A stretch of 64,000 bases of DNA from Paracoccus denitrificans (GTDB lineage: Bacteria > Pseudomonadota > Alphaproteobacteria > Rhodobacterales > Rhodobacteraceae): NCBI GenBank assembly GCA_003240735.1, contig QFNE01000010.1, forward strand, positions 1 through 64,000, in the 5' to 3' direction. Each line of letters starts with the position of its first letter. Position 1 is the stretch's first letter. A model generated the notes under the pieces. It saw only the letters and a program-made list of their open reading frames with translations. It was not told where the DNA came from and did not search any database. Position numbers and translations under genes: made by a program. Below, piece by piece: positions 38,276-48,271 of this stretch.

Positions 38276-39088
38276 ATGGCGGTGGGCGTATTTGATTCGG
38301 GACTGGGCGGTCTGACGGTTCAACAGGCCATCGCCGCTCGCCTGCCTGATCTGCCGCTGGTCTATCTGGGCGACAACGCCAATGCCCCTTACGGCGTCAG
38401 GACGCCGGAGGACATCTTTGACCTGACCTGCGCGGGTGTCGAGCGTCTGTGGGCAGAAGGTTGCGATCTGGTGATCTTGGCCTGCAACACGGCATCAGCG
38501 GCTGCGCTGCGTCGCATGCAGGAAACTTGGCTGCCTGACGACAAAAGGGTGTTGGGCGTCCTTGTCCCGATGATCGAGGCGCTGACCGAACGGCAATGGG
38601 GCGATAACTCTCCACCCCGTCAGGTGGCGGTTGAAAACGTCGCATTGTTTGCCACGCCGGCGACGGTAGCGAGTCGCGCGTTTCAACGTGAGCTCGCGTT
38701 TCGTGCCATCGGGGTCGATGTCGAGGCCCAGCCTTGTGGCGGTCTGGTCGACGCGCTGGAGGACGGTGACGAGATTCTCGCCGAGGCATTGGTGCGCAGC
38801 CACGTCGAGGCGTTGAAGCGGCGCATGCCACACCCGCAGGCCGCAGTTCTGGGATGCACGCATTACCCTTTGATGGAGCAGGCTTTTCAGGACGCCCTTG
38901 GCCCTCAGGTCAAGGTCTTCTCTCAGGCGAACCTCGTCGCCGAAAGTCTTGCGGACTATCTGGGTCGCCGACCGGAGTTTATCGGATCAGGCGACACATC
39001 CCTTTATCTGACGACAGGCGACCCTCAACGTGTGACGGGCAAGGCGTCTCAGATCATGCGCAAACATATTCAGTTCGAATCTGCCTGA
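38276..39088 (+). CDS. murI: glutamate racemase
   Basis: A 270-residue racemase supplying D-glutamate for peptidoglycan. The two catalytic cysteines are in [12 protein letters not shown] (near residue 71) and [11 protein letters not shown] (near residue 196); [10 protein letters not shown] and GDNANAPYG complete the active site. Normal length. 18 bp separate it from ccmE on the same strand. Confidence 0.95.
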   Translation: MAVGVFDSGLGGLTVQQAIAARLPDLPLVYLGDNANAPYGVRTPEDIFDLTCAGVERLWAEGCDLVILACNTASAAALRRMQETWLPDDKRVLGVLVPMIEALTERQWGDNSPPRQVAVENVALFATPATVASRAFQRELAFRAIGVDVEAQPCGGLVDALEDGDEILAEALVRSHVEALKRRMPHPQAAVLGCTHYPLMEQAFQDALGPQVKVFSQANLVAESLADYLGRRPEFIGSGDTSLYLTTGDPQRVTGKASQIMRKHIQFESA

Positions 39089-39106
39089 GATTGATGATTT
39101 AATAGA

Positions 39107-39553
39107 ATGAAATCTCTCAAGAAAACCAGACGCATTCAAATACTGGCCGGGGCCGCGGCGGCATTGGCGTTGTCGGCTGCGCTGATTGGATATGGCTTTC
39201 GTGATGGTATCAGCCTGTACCGCTCCCCCACGCAGATTGCCGAACATGTGCCAGGACCGGACGAGTTCTTTCAGCTGGGCGGTCTGGTCAAGGACGGCTC
39301 GATCGTGAACCGTCCGGGCGTCGCGTTTGATTTTGTCATCACCGACGGCGCGCGTGAGGTTCCGGTCGCCTATGTCGGTCGCGATCCCCGGCCTGATCTG
39401 TTCAAGGAAGGGTCAGGAACGATTGCGAAAGGCACGTTTGACGGGACCGTCTTTCACGCCCAATCGCTTCTGGCGAAACACGACGAGAATTATACCCCCC
39501 GAGAGGTTCAGGACTCTCTCACTGCTGCGTCTGCCGCAGCACCCCAATCCTGA
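39107..39553 (+). CDS. ccmE: cytochrome c-type biogenesis heme chaperone CcmE
   Basis: A 148-residue protein: one N-terminal membrane anchor (IQILAGAAAALALSAALIGYGF) and a periplasmic OB-fold. The covalent heme-binding His is in LLAKHDENYTPRE near residue 125. It hands heme to CcmF, which is encoded at 42344 on the other strand. No other ccm genes (ccmABCDG) are in the window, so the system is split around the genome. Confidence 0.94.
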   Translation: MKSLKKTRRIQILAGAAAALALSAALIGYGFRDGISLYRSPTQIAEHVPGPDEFFQLGGLVKDGSIVNRPGVAFDFVITDGAREVPVAYVGRDPRPDLFKEGSGTIAKGTFDGTVFHAQSLLAKHDENYTPREVQDSLTAASAAAPQS

Positions 39554-39566
39554 CGCGCTCGCACAG

Positions 39567-39581
39567 TTAACGCATCGTTAA
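39567..39581. promoter_or_regulatory. CtrA-box, perfect TTAA-N7-TTAA
   Basis: TTAACGCATCGTTAA matches the full CtrA consensus and is itself a palindrome. It lies 46 bases before the ATG of the GTA-type endolysin gene, where binding by phosphorylated CtrA would control the lysis pair. I saw no other full match in the window. Confidence 0.72.
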
Positions 39582-39626
39582 TTCTATCCCGGCAGCCTTT
39601 CAGGCTTACGCATGCTGGGGGATAGG

Positions 39627-40238
39627 ATGCAAACTGTCGAGGAAATCGCCGCCGACATCGTGGCGCGCGAAGGGGGGTACGTGAACGACCCCGACGACCC
39701 GGGTGGCCCGACGAAATACGGCGTCACGCTGAATACCTTGCAGGCGTTGGGTATCGACATCAACGGTGATGGAAAATCGGGTCTCGATGACCTGAAGATG
39801 CTGACCCGCGCGCAGGCTGCGCAGATTTTTCTGGACCACTATTTCCGCAAGCCAGGGTTGAACCGTCTGGCACTTGCCGTTCAGCCCAGCGTTTTCGACA
39901 TGCAGGTGAATGCAGGGTCCAACGCGGTGAAGCTTCTGCAAAAGCTGGTATCCCGCATGGGTTTTCCTTGTGCCGATGACGGCATCGTCGGGCCGCGAAC
40001 GATCGAGGCAGTGCAGGCCGCGGCGAACGCTGCCCCGGGGCATCTGGCAGATGCGTACGCCATCGCGCGGCGGAATTACTACTACGCGCTGGGTGACGCG
40101 CGTCCGGCCAGCCGCAAATTCGCGCGCAGCCGGGACGGTGGCAAAGGCGGGTGGATCAAGCGCGCAGAGGGCTTCATGTCGGCAAAGTATCATCTCAGCC
40201 TGGCTGAGCATCGCAAGCGGGTGGCGAAATGGGTGTGA
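39627..40238 (+). CDS. glycosyl hydrolase 108 endolysin, gene transfer agent type
   Basis: A 203-residue peptidoglycan hydrolase. The GH108 domain starts at once with the catalytic Glu (E15) in VAREGGYVNDPDDPGG, followed by TKYGVTLNTL. The C-terminal half is a PG_binding_3-like domain with FCADDGIVGPRT-type sequence (FPCADDGIVGPRTIEAV). No signal peptide, so export needs a holin, which is the next gene (10-bp overlap). In Rhodobacter capsulatus the GTA endolysin and holin form just such a pair away from the GTA structural cluster. Start ATG 39627 has GGGGG upstream and is preferred to ATG 39612. Confidence 0.88.
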   Translation: MQTVEEIAADIVAREGGYVNDPDDPGGPTKYGVTLNTLQALGIDINGDGKSGLDDLKMLTRAQAAQIFLDHYFRKPGLNRLALAVQPSVFDMQVNAGSNAVKLLQKLVSRMGFPCADDGIVGPRTIEAVQAAANAAPGHLADAYAIARRNYYYALGDARPASRKFARSRDGGKGGWIKRAEGFMSAKYHLSLAEHRKRVAKWV

Positions 40239-40729
40239 TTGACAGAATCTTGGGCGGCGGGGCCGCCATCACCGCCGTCACCAACGCGGCGGGAAGTGTG
40301 GCTGAGGTCTTTACTCCGAACGCCACCCGGCAGGTCGAACTGCAGGAAGAGGCGTACGCGAGGGCGATCACCCAGCTTCAAGGCGAATTCGTGGCCGTTC
40401 CGCGCACGTGGTTCGACAGCCTGATGAACGGATTGAACCGAACCCCGCGCCCCCTGATGACGCTGGGGACGGTGGGTCTGTTCGTCTATGCCATGGTCGA
40501 ACCGGTGGGATTTTCACTGCGCATGCAGGGACTAGCCTTGGTGCCAGAGCCGCTTTGGTGGCTTCTGGGTGCGATTGTCAGCTTCTACTTCGGCGCACGA
40601 GAGGCGCATTACTTTCGGTCCCGCGTCTGGCCCAGGGGGCAGGTTACCGCGGTTGCGGGGCGCGCCGCGGTGACGCCGCAGGACGACTTTGCCGACAATG
40701 CGGCGCTGCGCGACTGGGCCCGCGGCTAA
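40229..40729 (+). CDS. holin family protein, gene transfer agent (GTA_holin_3TM) type
   Basis: A 166-residue membrane protein. Helices are visible at about residues 72-92 (PLMTLGTVGLFVYAMVEPVG) and 105-125 (LVPEPLWWLLGAIVSFYFGA), and the N terminus GVIDRILGGGAAITAV may also insert. The arrangement RTWFDSLMNGLNRTPRP before the helices matches GTA-type holins. The start codon overlaps the endolysin 3' end by 10 bp. It would permeabilise the membrane to let the endolysin reach peptidoglycan and release GTA particles. Confidence 0.85.
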   Translation: MGVIDRILGGGAAITAVTNAAGSVAEVFTPNATRQVELQEEAYARAITQLQGEFVAVPRTWFDSLMNGLNRTPRPLMTLGTVGLFVYAMVEPVGFSLRMQGLALVPEPLWWLLGAIVSFYFGAREAHYFRSRVWPRGQVTAVAGRAAVTPQDDFADNAALRDWARG

Positions 40730-40791
40730 GCGCCGCTTTGACTTGGGGCGGGAGCGGGTTAGGGTTGGCGCACATCAACAGCCGGTTTGAC

Positions 40792-41211
40792 ATGTGCGCT
40801 GACCTCACCCTTCCGTCCGTCCCCGCATTGCCTGAGCGCCGTGATACCCGTCAGGCAATGCTGCGCGGCGCGCGCGGCCGGTGCCCCGCCTGCGGCACGG
40901 GGCGGCTGTTTTCGCGGTATCTGAAGGTGGCAGACCACTGCGCCGAGTGTGGCGAGGATCTGCGCCATCAACGCACAGATGATGGTCCGGCCTATCTGAC
41001 GATCCTTGTGGTCGCGCATCTGGTCGGGCCGATCCTGCTGATCGTGTTCGTTGCGTGGCGGCCTGATCCCTTGGTGTTGGTTGCTACCTTCTGCGTGGGG
41101 GCGACGGTGCTTTCGCTGCTGCTGTTGCCCGTCTTCAAAGGCGCGATGGTGGGCTTCCAGTGGGCGCACAGGATGCACGGCTTTGGCGGGGAAGAGCCGC
41201 ATCATGACTGA
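40792..41211 (+). CDS. DUF983 family protein
   Basis: A 139-residue protein with two Cys pairs (RCPACGTGRLF and DHCAECGEDL), which form a zinc-ribbon, followed by two membrane helices (YLTILVVAHLVGPILLIVFV and LVLVATFCVGATVLSLLLLP). Typical DUF983 layout, family function unknown. The ATG 40792 is chosen because the frame to its left overlaps the holin. The next NUDIX gene starts 8 bp inside this gene. Confidence 0.85.
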   Translation: MCADLTLPSVPALPERRDTRQAMLRGARGRCPACGTGRLFSRYLKVADHCAECGEDLRHQRTDDGPAYLTILVVAHLVGPILLIVFVAWRPDPLVLVATFCVGATVLSLLLLPVFKGAMVGFQWAHRMHGFGGEEPHHD

Positions 41212-41893
41212 CGCGGCGCCGATCCGTGACGCGGCGAGCGTCGTTCTGATCGACCGCTCGACAGACGATCCCAAGGTGCTGATGGGCATGCGAGGCGCAG
41301 CGGCCGCGTTCATGCCGTCCAAGTATGTGTTTCCGGGCGGTGCCGTGGATGCAGATGATGAGGGTTTGGCGGCCGATCTGGCAGGGCTGCCCGATGCAGC
41401 AAACTTGGAACGGCTGTGCGCCTATGGCCGCGAAGGGCGTTGTGGCGCCAACGCCATCGTCGCAGCGGGCGTGCGCGAACTGGCCGAGGAAACCGGCCTG
41501 CTGTTGGGGGCATCAGGTGAATCATCGGACCGCTGGCCAAGCTATTCGGAACAGGGAATTGCCCCGGACGCCTCGGCGCTGATGTTCTTCTTTCGTGCAA
41601 TCACACCCCCGGGCCGGCCGCGTCGCTTCGACGCGCGTTTCTTTCTGATTGATGCGGCGCAGGTCGCCACATCGCTGACCGATTTCAGCCGGGCCGAGGA
41701 TGAGTTGTCGCACCTGCATTGGGTGTCACTTGCCGAGGCTCGCCACCTTGATCTGCCTTTCATCACAGAGGTCGTTTTGGCCGAAGCGCGGCGGATCGTG
41801 GCTGCGTCCGCAGGCGGGCCGTTCCGACGTCCAGAATCGGTTTGGTTTTTCGACAACGAAGGCGAGGAGACAGCCTTGCGGAAGATCGCCTGA
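41204..41893 (+). CDS. NUDIX hydrolase of the NUDT7/NUDT19-like type
   Basis: A 229-residue NUDIX protein. The fold opens with ASVVLIDRS and MPSKYVFPGGAVDADD, as in NUDT19-like proteins, and the Nudix helix is RELAEETGLLLG. The first half of the box is altered: the GX5E part is separated from REL by an insertion (about residues 55-85). This split box is typical of this subfamily, some members of which hydrolyse CoA derivatives. Coupled to the DUF983 gene by an 8-bp overlap. Confidence 0.84.
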   Translation: MTDAAPIRDAASVVLIDRSTDDPKVLMGMRGAAAAFMPSKYVFPGGAVDADDEGLAADLAGLPDAANLERLCAYGREGRCGANAIVAAGVRELAEETGLLLGASGESSDRWPSYSEQGIAPDASALMFFFRAITPPGRPRRFDARFFLIDAAQVATSLTDFSRAEDELSHLHWVSLAEARHLDLPFITEVVLAEARRIVAASAGGPFRRPESVWFFDNEGEETALRKIA

Positions 41894-41894
41894 T

Positions 41895-42347
41895 TTAGCG
41901 ATCCCTCATGATCTCGGTCAGGCGCGCCTGTTCTGCAGCGGTCAGATCATTTGTTGCGGCCGGGGTGCGCCGACGACGCAGGTAGAGTAAGACACCCACC
42001 GCGCCGATCAGCAAAAGGATCGGCGCGGTCAGATAAAGCACGATGTTGCCGCCCGTGGCCTTCGGATTGAACAGCACGAATTCACCGTAGCGCTGGGTGA
42101 CGGCGTCGAGCACCTGATCGTTCGTATCGCCCGCAACGAGCCGCTCCCTGACATACAGCCGCAGATCGCGGCTGATCGGGGCGTTCGATTCGTCTATCGT
42201 TTCACCCTGACACACGGGGCAGCGCAGTTCGCGGGAGATGTCGCGGGCCCGCGTTTCCAGCGCGGGGTCGGGCAGGATTTCGTCAGGCTGAACAGCCATG
42301 ACGGGCGTTGCCATCAGCATCAGCCAAAGCGCAAGCGCGGCCCTCAT
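41895..42347 (-). CDS. ccmH: cytochrome c-type biogenesis protein CcmH
   Basis: A 150-residue CcmH/CycL protein: signal peptide (LALWLMLMATPVMA), the heme-apocytochrome thiol motif LRCPVCQG, and a C-terminal membrane helix (LTAPILLLIGAVGVLLYL). It reduces the CXXCH thiols for heme ligation. The ATG at 42347 overlaps the ccmF stop (ATGA), showing coupling. It ends 1 bp from the convergent NUDIX gene. Confidence 0.94.
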   Translation of the reverse strand: MRAALALWLMLMATPVMAVQPDEILPDPALETRARDISRELRCPVCQGETIDESNAPISRDLRLYVRERLVAGDTNDQVLDAVTQRYGEFVLFNPKATGGNIVLYLTAPILLLIGAVGVLLYLRRRRTPAATNDLTAAEQARLTEIMRDR

Positions 42348-44299
42348 TCGGCAGGGACCGCGCGGGGCTGACGTTTCGCGGCAGGCGCCACCCGCCACCT
42401 GCGGTCAGACAGGCTGAGCGCGCCGCCGAAAGCCATCAGGCCAAAGCCCGCCCAGATCCACAGCGCGAACGGTTTGACGTACGCGCGAATGGCCCAGCCG
42501 CCGCCGGGCTGCGGGTCACCGATTACCAGGTAGATGTCACCGAAGATGCCGGTGGAAATCGCGGCCTCGGTCGTGGGCACGCCTTGGACGGGATAGATGC
42601 GTTTTTCGGGACGCAGCGTGGCCACCTCGCGATCGCCGCGCGCGACCGTCATCGTCGCGACCAGCGCGCGGTAATTGGGCCCGGCTTGTTCTTGCACGTT
42701 TCGCAAGGTCACCTGATAGGCGCCAATGTCGAAGCCGTCGCCGATCTTCGCGACGCGAACATCTTCCTGTTGCCAAGCTGTCAGCAGGCTGATCCCGATG
42801 AACGTGACGCCGACCCCCGCATGAGAGGTTGCGCGGCCCCAGTCAGCCAGCGGCAAGCGCGTCAGGCGGGACGCGGTGTGTCCGGCGCGCTGCCACAGGT
42901 CGACGGCCGCCCCGCCGATCAGCCAGGCACCGAGGCTGGCGCCCACGACTGCCAGACCGGATCGACCGGTTGAGACGGCAAAGACGACTGCCGCCACCGC
43001 GACAGCAAAAATCAGGGCGGGGCGCAGCTGGGTCACGACCCGACCCAATCGGCCCCGCTTCCACGGCAGGATCGAGCCGATGGGTAATGCGATGGCAATC
43101 GCCACGGCGAAGGGGGTGAATGCGGTGTTGAAGAAAGGCGGACCCACCGACAGGCGCCGGTCCCAAAGATATTCTGCCACCAACGGCCAGATCGTTCCGA
43201 CGAAAACGACGAACGCAGAAACAGCCAGCAGCAGGTTATTCAGAACCAGCGCCCCTTCCCGAGAGACCGGTTGGAACACGCCCTTTGCCGTCATCCGGTC
43301 CGCACGCGCGGCATAGAGCGTCAGCGCGCCACCGATGAACACTGCGAGCAACACGAGGATATAAAGGCCCCGCTCAGGGTCGGACGCAAAACTGTGGACC
43401 GATGTAATCACGCCGGACCTGACGATGAACGTCCCGATCAAAGAGAACCCGAACGCAAGGATCGCCAGCAGAATGGTCCAGCTTTTAAGCGCCTCCCGCT
43501 TTTCGACGACGATGGCCGAATGCAGCAGCGCGCCGGCCAGCAGCCAAGGCATGAAACTGGCATTTTCGACCGGGTCCCAGAACCAGAAACCACCCCAGCC
43601 GAGTTCGTAGTAGGCCCACCATGAACCCAAGGCGATACCGATGGTCAGAAAGACCCATGCCGCCAAGGTCCAGGGCCGAACCCAACGCGCCCAGGCCGCG
43701 TCGATCCGGCCTTCCAGTAACGCGGCGACGGCAAAGCTGAAGCTGACGGAAAGGCCAACATAGCCGAGATACAGGAACGGAGGGTGAAACGCCAAACCCG
43801 GATCCTGAAGCAGCGGGTTCAGATCGCGCCCGTTCAGCGGCGGGTTCCCGATGCGCAGAAACGGATTCGACGTCAGCAGGATGAAGCTGAGAAAGGCGGC
43901 CCCGATTGCGCCCTGAACACTCAGCACGCGGGCCCGGAGCGTTGGTGGCAACGTCTGACCCAAACCTGCGACCGCGGCACCGAAAAGCGCAAGGATCAGC
44001 ACCCACAGAAGCATGGACCCTTCGTGGTTTCCCCACACGCCGCTGAACTTGTACAGCAGTGGCTTGGCCGAATGGCTGTTTTCGTAGACCAGGGCGACCG
44101 AAAAATCTGACGTGACGAACGAAAATGTCAGGGCGGCGAACGACCAGAACAGCAGGATGAGTTGCAGGACAGCTGCCGCGCGCCCCGCCTCCATCCATCG
44201 CACGTTGCCACGGACGGCGCCGGCCATAGGCACGCAGACCTGAAACAGCGCGACGCCCAAGGCGAGGATGAGGGCAAAATGGCCCGTTTCCGCAATCAT
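42344..44299 (-). CDS. ccmF: cytochrome c heme lyase subunit CcmF
   Basis: A 651-residue protein with about 14 membrane helices. The WWD heme-handling motif is in ELGWGGFWFWDPVENASFMP; periplasmic histidines follow, such as SVHSFASDPERG and the early WGNHEGSMLLWV. With CcmH it attaches heme to apocytochromes c. Normal length for CcmF. First of a two-gene operon with ccmH. Confidence 0.96.
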   Translation of the reverse strand: MIAETGHFALILALGVALFQVCVPMAGAVRGNVRWMEAGRAAAVLQLILLFWSFAALTFSFVTSDFSVALVYENSHSAKPLLYKFSGVWGNHEGSMLLWVLILALFGAAVAGLGQTLPPTLRARVLSVQGAIGAAFLSFILLTSNPFLRIGNPPLNGRDLNPLLQDPGLAFHPPFLYLGYVGLSVSFSFAVAALLEGRIDAAWARWVRPWTLAAWVFLTIGIALGSWWAYYELGWGGFWFWDPVENASFMPWLLAGALLHSAIVVEKREALKSWTILLAILAFGFSLIGTFIVRSGVITSVHSFASDPERGLYILVLLAVFIGGALTLYAARADRMTAKGVFQPVSREGALVLNNLLLAVSAFVVFVGTIWPLVAEYLWDRRLSVGPPFFNTAFTPFAVAIAIALPIGSILPWKRGRLGRVVTQLRPALIFAVAVAAVVFAVSTGRSGLAVVGASLGAWLIGGAAVDLWQRAGHTASRLTRLPLADWGRATSHAGVGVTFIGISLLTAWQQEDVRVAKIGDGFDIGAYQVTLRNVQEQAGPNYRALVATMTVARGDREVATLRPEKRIYPVQGVPTTEAAISTGIFGDIYLVIGDPQPGGGWAIRAYVKPFALWIWAGFGLMAFGGALSLSDRRWRVAPAAKRQPRAVPAE

Positions 44300-44386
44300 C
44301 GCTGTCCTGTCACGCTGCTTGTGTCATTCCAGACCTTACCGCTAACCGCGCGAAACGGAAAGATTGAGGCGGCAATTTGATGTCTG

Positions 44387-45796
44387 TCAGGCCGCAGTAG
44401 GCAGTGGCTCGCACCGGGTCAGGTTGCGTCCTTTCGCTTTCGCCGTCAGCATTGCCCGATCAGCCCGGTCCAGGAGCAGTTGCGCGTCAAGCCGGGTCGC
44501 ACTGTCCCGCGACTGGCTGGCCACACCGACGGACACCGTGATCTGGACTGACCCGGCGACTGAACGCACAGGAATGGTAAGGGCAGCGACGACCGCGCGC
44601 AGCTTATCAGCAATCTGCGCACCCGCTGACACCGGGTAGCCGGGCAGAACGACAACGAACTCCTCGCCGCCTAGACGGGCGGCAAACGCAGTCGTGGGAA
44701 GGGCCAACTTGATGGCACCCGCAACGGCAGCCAGAACCGCATCCCCGGTCGCGTGGCCAAAGCGGTCGTTCACACGTTTGAAACGGTCAATGTCGAGGGC
44801 CAGCACTGTCAATGGACGATCTGCGGCGTCGGTGCTGCTGACCAAAGTCGACAGATATGCCATTGCGTGGCGGCGGTTCGGCAGGCCGGTCAATTCATCA
44901 GTCAGTGCCAATTTGCGGGCGTTTTGAAAAGCGCGTCGGTGGCGGTCGGCCACTGCCTTGCGCCGCATCAAGATATCGACGCGCGCCATGACCTCGGCTG
45001 CGCCCGCATCGTTCATCAGCGCGTCGGTCATTGCGTCCGCCGCGCCAAGATTGAGCGCCATCGAAATCAACTCCGGCTCAGTCGCGGGGGTGATGACGCA
45101 GACGGCCATGTTGCGGGTATTTTCGCGCGATTTGATGTCGGCCAGAAGGGGCCACATACTCGCGGCGTCGATGATCAGCACGTCGGGGCCGGACCCATCA
45201 CAAATCGTCAGCAGTCGTGGCGTGTCGCTGATCTCGGTCTTCAGACCACCTGCGCGTTGCAACAAACCGCGCCACAAGATGGCTTGCTGCGGTGTACTGG
45301 TGATGACGGCGACCTTTGGATGATGGACTGCGGTTCTGCGGGCAGGCGCAAAAGCGGTGGGCGCCTCGGCCATGCCGAAAGGGGTGATAGATGCCATATG
45401 ACCGGAAGGGGCCAGATCGACGATTGTATCGAACAGGGGCGCGTCGCGCACGAAACTGCGGATGCGAGCCAACAATTCGTCATCGGTGATGTCGGTGTCC
45501 AAGACGGCCGCTGCACCCGAACGCAAAGCACTCATGCGTTGGTGGGGGCGTGTCATGGCAAGGACGGGAACAAGATCGCGGCCTTCTGCGCAAAGACGCG
45601 CAACCGCTAGATTCGGTCCCGCCTCTCCGGTATCGACGCCGACGATGACAAGGCTGATCGGCTGATGCTGCATGATGCCCACCGCCTCATCCAAGGTGCG
45701 TGCGGTGGTGACGTCATGACTGGCCGCCGCGATGCGTACTTTGAGAGAGATGCGGTGCGTCGCGGAACCGTCGAGAATGAGGATGCTGCCAGACAT
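44387..45796 (-). CDS. PleD-like diguanylate cyclase (REC-REC-GGDEF)
   Basis: A 469-residue protein with two receiver-like domains and a GGDEF domain (GGEEF, LGGEEFVVVLPG). Receiver 1 (residues 1-about 120) looks degenerate: where the phospho-acceptor Asp is expected it reads LVIVGVDTG, with Gly at the aligned position. Receiver 2 keeps an Asp in DVLIIDAAS. The allosteric I-site RXXD, five residues before GGEEF, is absent (sequence PTTA), so c-di-GMP product inhibition by that site is unlikely. The active-site GGEEF and DRFKRVNDRFGHATGD are intact. Divergent from the DUF3572 gene. Confidence 0.9.
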   Translation of the reverse strand: MSGSILILDGSATHRISLKVRIAAASHDVTTARTLDEAVGIMQHQPISLVIVGVDTGEAGPNLAVARLCAEGRDLVPVLAMTRPHQRMSALRSGAAAVLDTDITDDELLARIRSFVRDAPLFDTIVDLAPSGHMASITPFGMAEAPTAFAPARRTAVHHPKVAVITSTPQQAILWRGLLQRAGGLKTEISDTPRLLTICDGSGPDVLIIDAASMWPLLADIKSRENTRNMAVCVITPATEPELISMALNLGAADAMTDALMNDAGAAEVMARVDILMRRKAVADRHRRAFQNARKLALTDELTGLPNRRHAMAYLSTLVSSTDAADRPLTVLALDIDRFKRVNDRFGHATGDAVLAAVAGAIKLALPTTAFAARLGGEEFVVVLPGYPVSAGAQIADKLRAVVAALTIPVRSVAGSVQITVSVGVASQSRDSATRLDAQLLLDRADRAMLTAKAKGRNLTRCEPLPTAA

Positions 45797-45868
45797 GAGC
45801 ACGGCCTTTACATTGGCTTCTTCATCGCGCCACTGTCGCGGCCAAAGCTTAAGAATTGGTTGCCATCC

Positions 45869-46141
45869 ATGGTCACGCGCGCAGAAGTCACCGATCTTGC
45901 CGAAAGGGCGCTGGTTCATATCGCGGGCGATCCTGACCTTGCCGCCGCCATGATGGAGACAAGCGGTCTGCAACCCGGAGATCTGCGCCGCGCGGTAGCC
46001 GACCCGGCATTCGCCGAAGGGATACTGGATCTTTTGTGCCAAACAGACGAACGGCTCCTTGCCTTTGCCCAATCCTCCGGCATCCTGCCAGAACGGATCA
46101 ATCATATCCGCGCGGCGCTGGAAGCCGGTCGGATTGATTGA
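45869..46141 (+). CDS. DUF3572 family protein
   Basis: A 90-residue helical protein (VTRAEVTDLAERALVHIAGD at the N terminus, ILDLLCQTDERLLAFAQSSG in the second half), of the DUF3572 family common in alphaproteobacteria. No function is known. The start ATG 45869 lies 72 bp from the divergent PleD-like gene; no strong ribosome-binding site was seen. The H-NOX-like gene starts 74 bp downstream on the same strand. Confidence 0.8.
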   Translation: MVTRAEVTDLAERALVHIAGDPDLAAAMMETSGLQPGDLRRAVADPAFAEGILDLLCQTDERLLAFAQSSGILPERINHIRAALEAGRID

Positions 46142-46215
46142 ACCATCAGGCTGTCACCACGCGTTGACCTTGTGTTAGTATTTGGCTGCTAGCACGGCCA
46201 CGAAGGGGGGCAGCG

Positions 46216-46784
46216 ATGCACGGGCTCGTCAACAGATCGGTCGAGGAATTTCTGCGCGATACGTGCGGCGCTGATCTATGGGCGGCGGTGGCGCAATCCT
46301 GTGGTGTCGACATGCGCGGTTTCCAAACCGTGCGAGATTACCCCGATGCGCTGACGACCGCTGTGGTGGCCGACGCTGCGGGCCGACTGGATCAGCCCGA
46401 AGCCGAGTTCTTGGAGGATCTGGGCGCGTGGTTGGCACAGCGTGAATCGTTACGACGTCTGCTGCGATTTGGGGGGGCGACCTATGCCGAATTCGTGCGC
46501 TCGCTTGACCAACTGGCCGACCGGGCCGAGATGGTCGTGCCGAACCTGTCCTTGCCGCAGGTCAGCGTTGGCGTTTCGGCCGATGCCGCACGCTGTACCC
46601 TGTCGCTTGATCAAGGTGACAGCTGGGATCGGCTCCTGACGGGAATTCTGCGGCAGATGGCCGACGACTATGGTGCCTTGGCCCTGATTACCTGCAGCGA
46701 TGGGGTCATTACGATCGATGTCCCCGAACACGGATATTCGGCGGGCCGCCAGTTTGCGCTGTCCCCGCGGGCGGAGCTGTCGGC

Positions 46785-46788
<4 letters not shown>
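46216..46788 (+). CDS. H-NOX (HNOB) domain protein lacking the heme-ligand histidine
   Basis: A 190-residue protein with the HNOB/H-NOX fold: it begins MHGLVNRSVEEFLRDTCGAD, keeps the LEDLGAWLAQ and LRRLLRFGG helices, and ends with the beta region. H-NOX proteins bind heme through a proximal His (H102 in Thermoanaerobacter) and a YXSXR motif. Here the aligned position is about A101 (SLDQLADRAE) and the motif region reads TLSLD. The whole protein has only two histidines, H2 and H172. The next gene, a diguanylate cyclase, overlaps by 4 bp. So the pair looks like an H-NOX/cyclase unit whose sensor may not bind heme in the usual way. Confidence 0.85.
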
Positions 46789-48183
<1,395 letters not shown>

Positions 48184-48271
48184 CGTCGCATTTACACCGT
48201 CAGTTGTCGCGACGCGCCTATGGCGCGCGGACCGACCAAGGCAGTGTGCCGTGAAAATCTTCGGGGGAACC

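Noticed and set aside
36049..38277. 742-codon open frame on the minus strand opposite the indolepyruvate ferredoxin oxidoreductase
   Set aside because: It lies wholly antisense to a gene with clear cofactor motifs; such long shadow frames are common in GC-rich DNA and its translation matches nothing I recognise.
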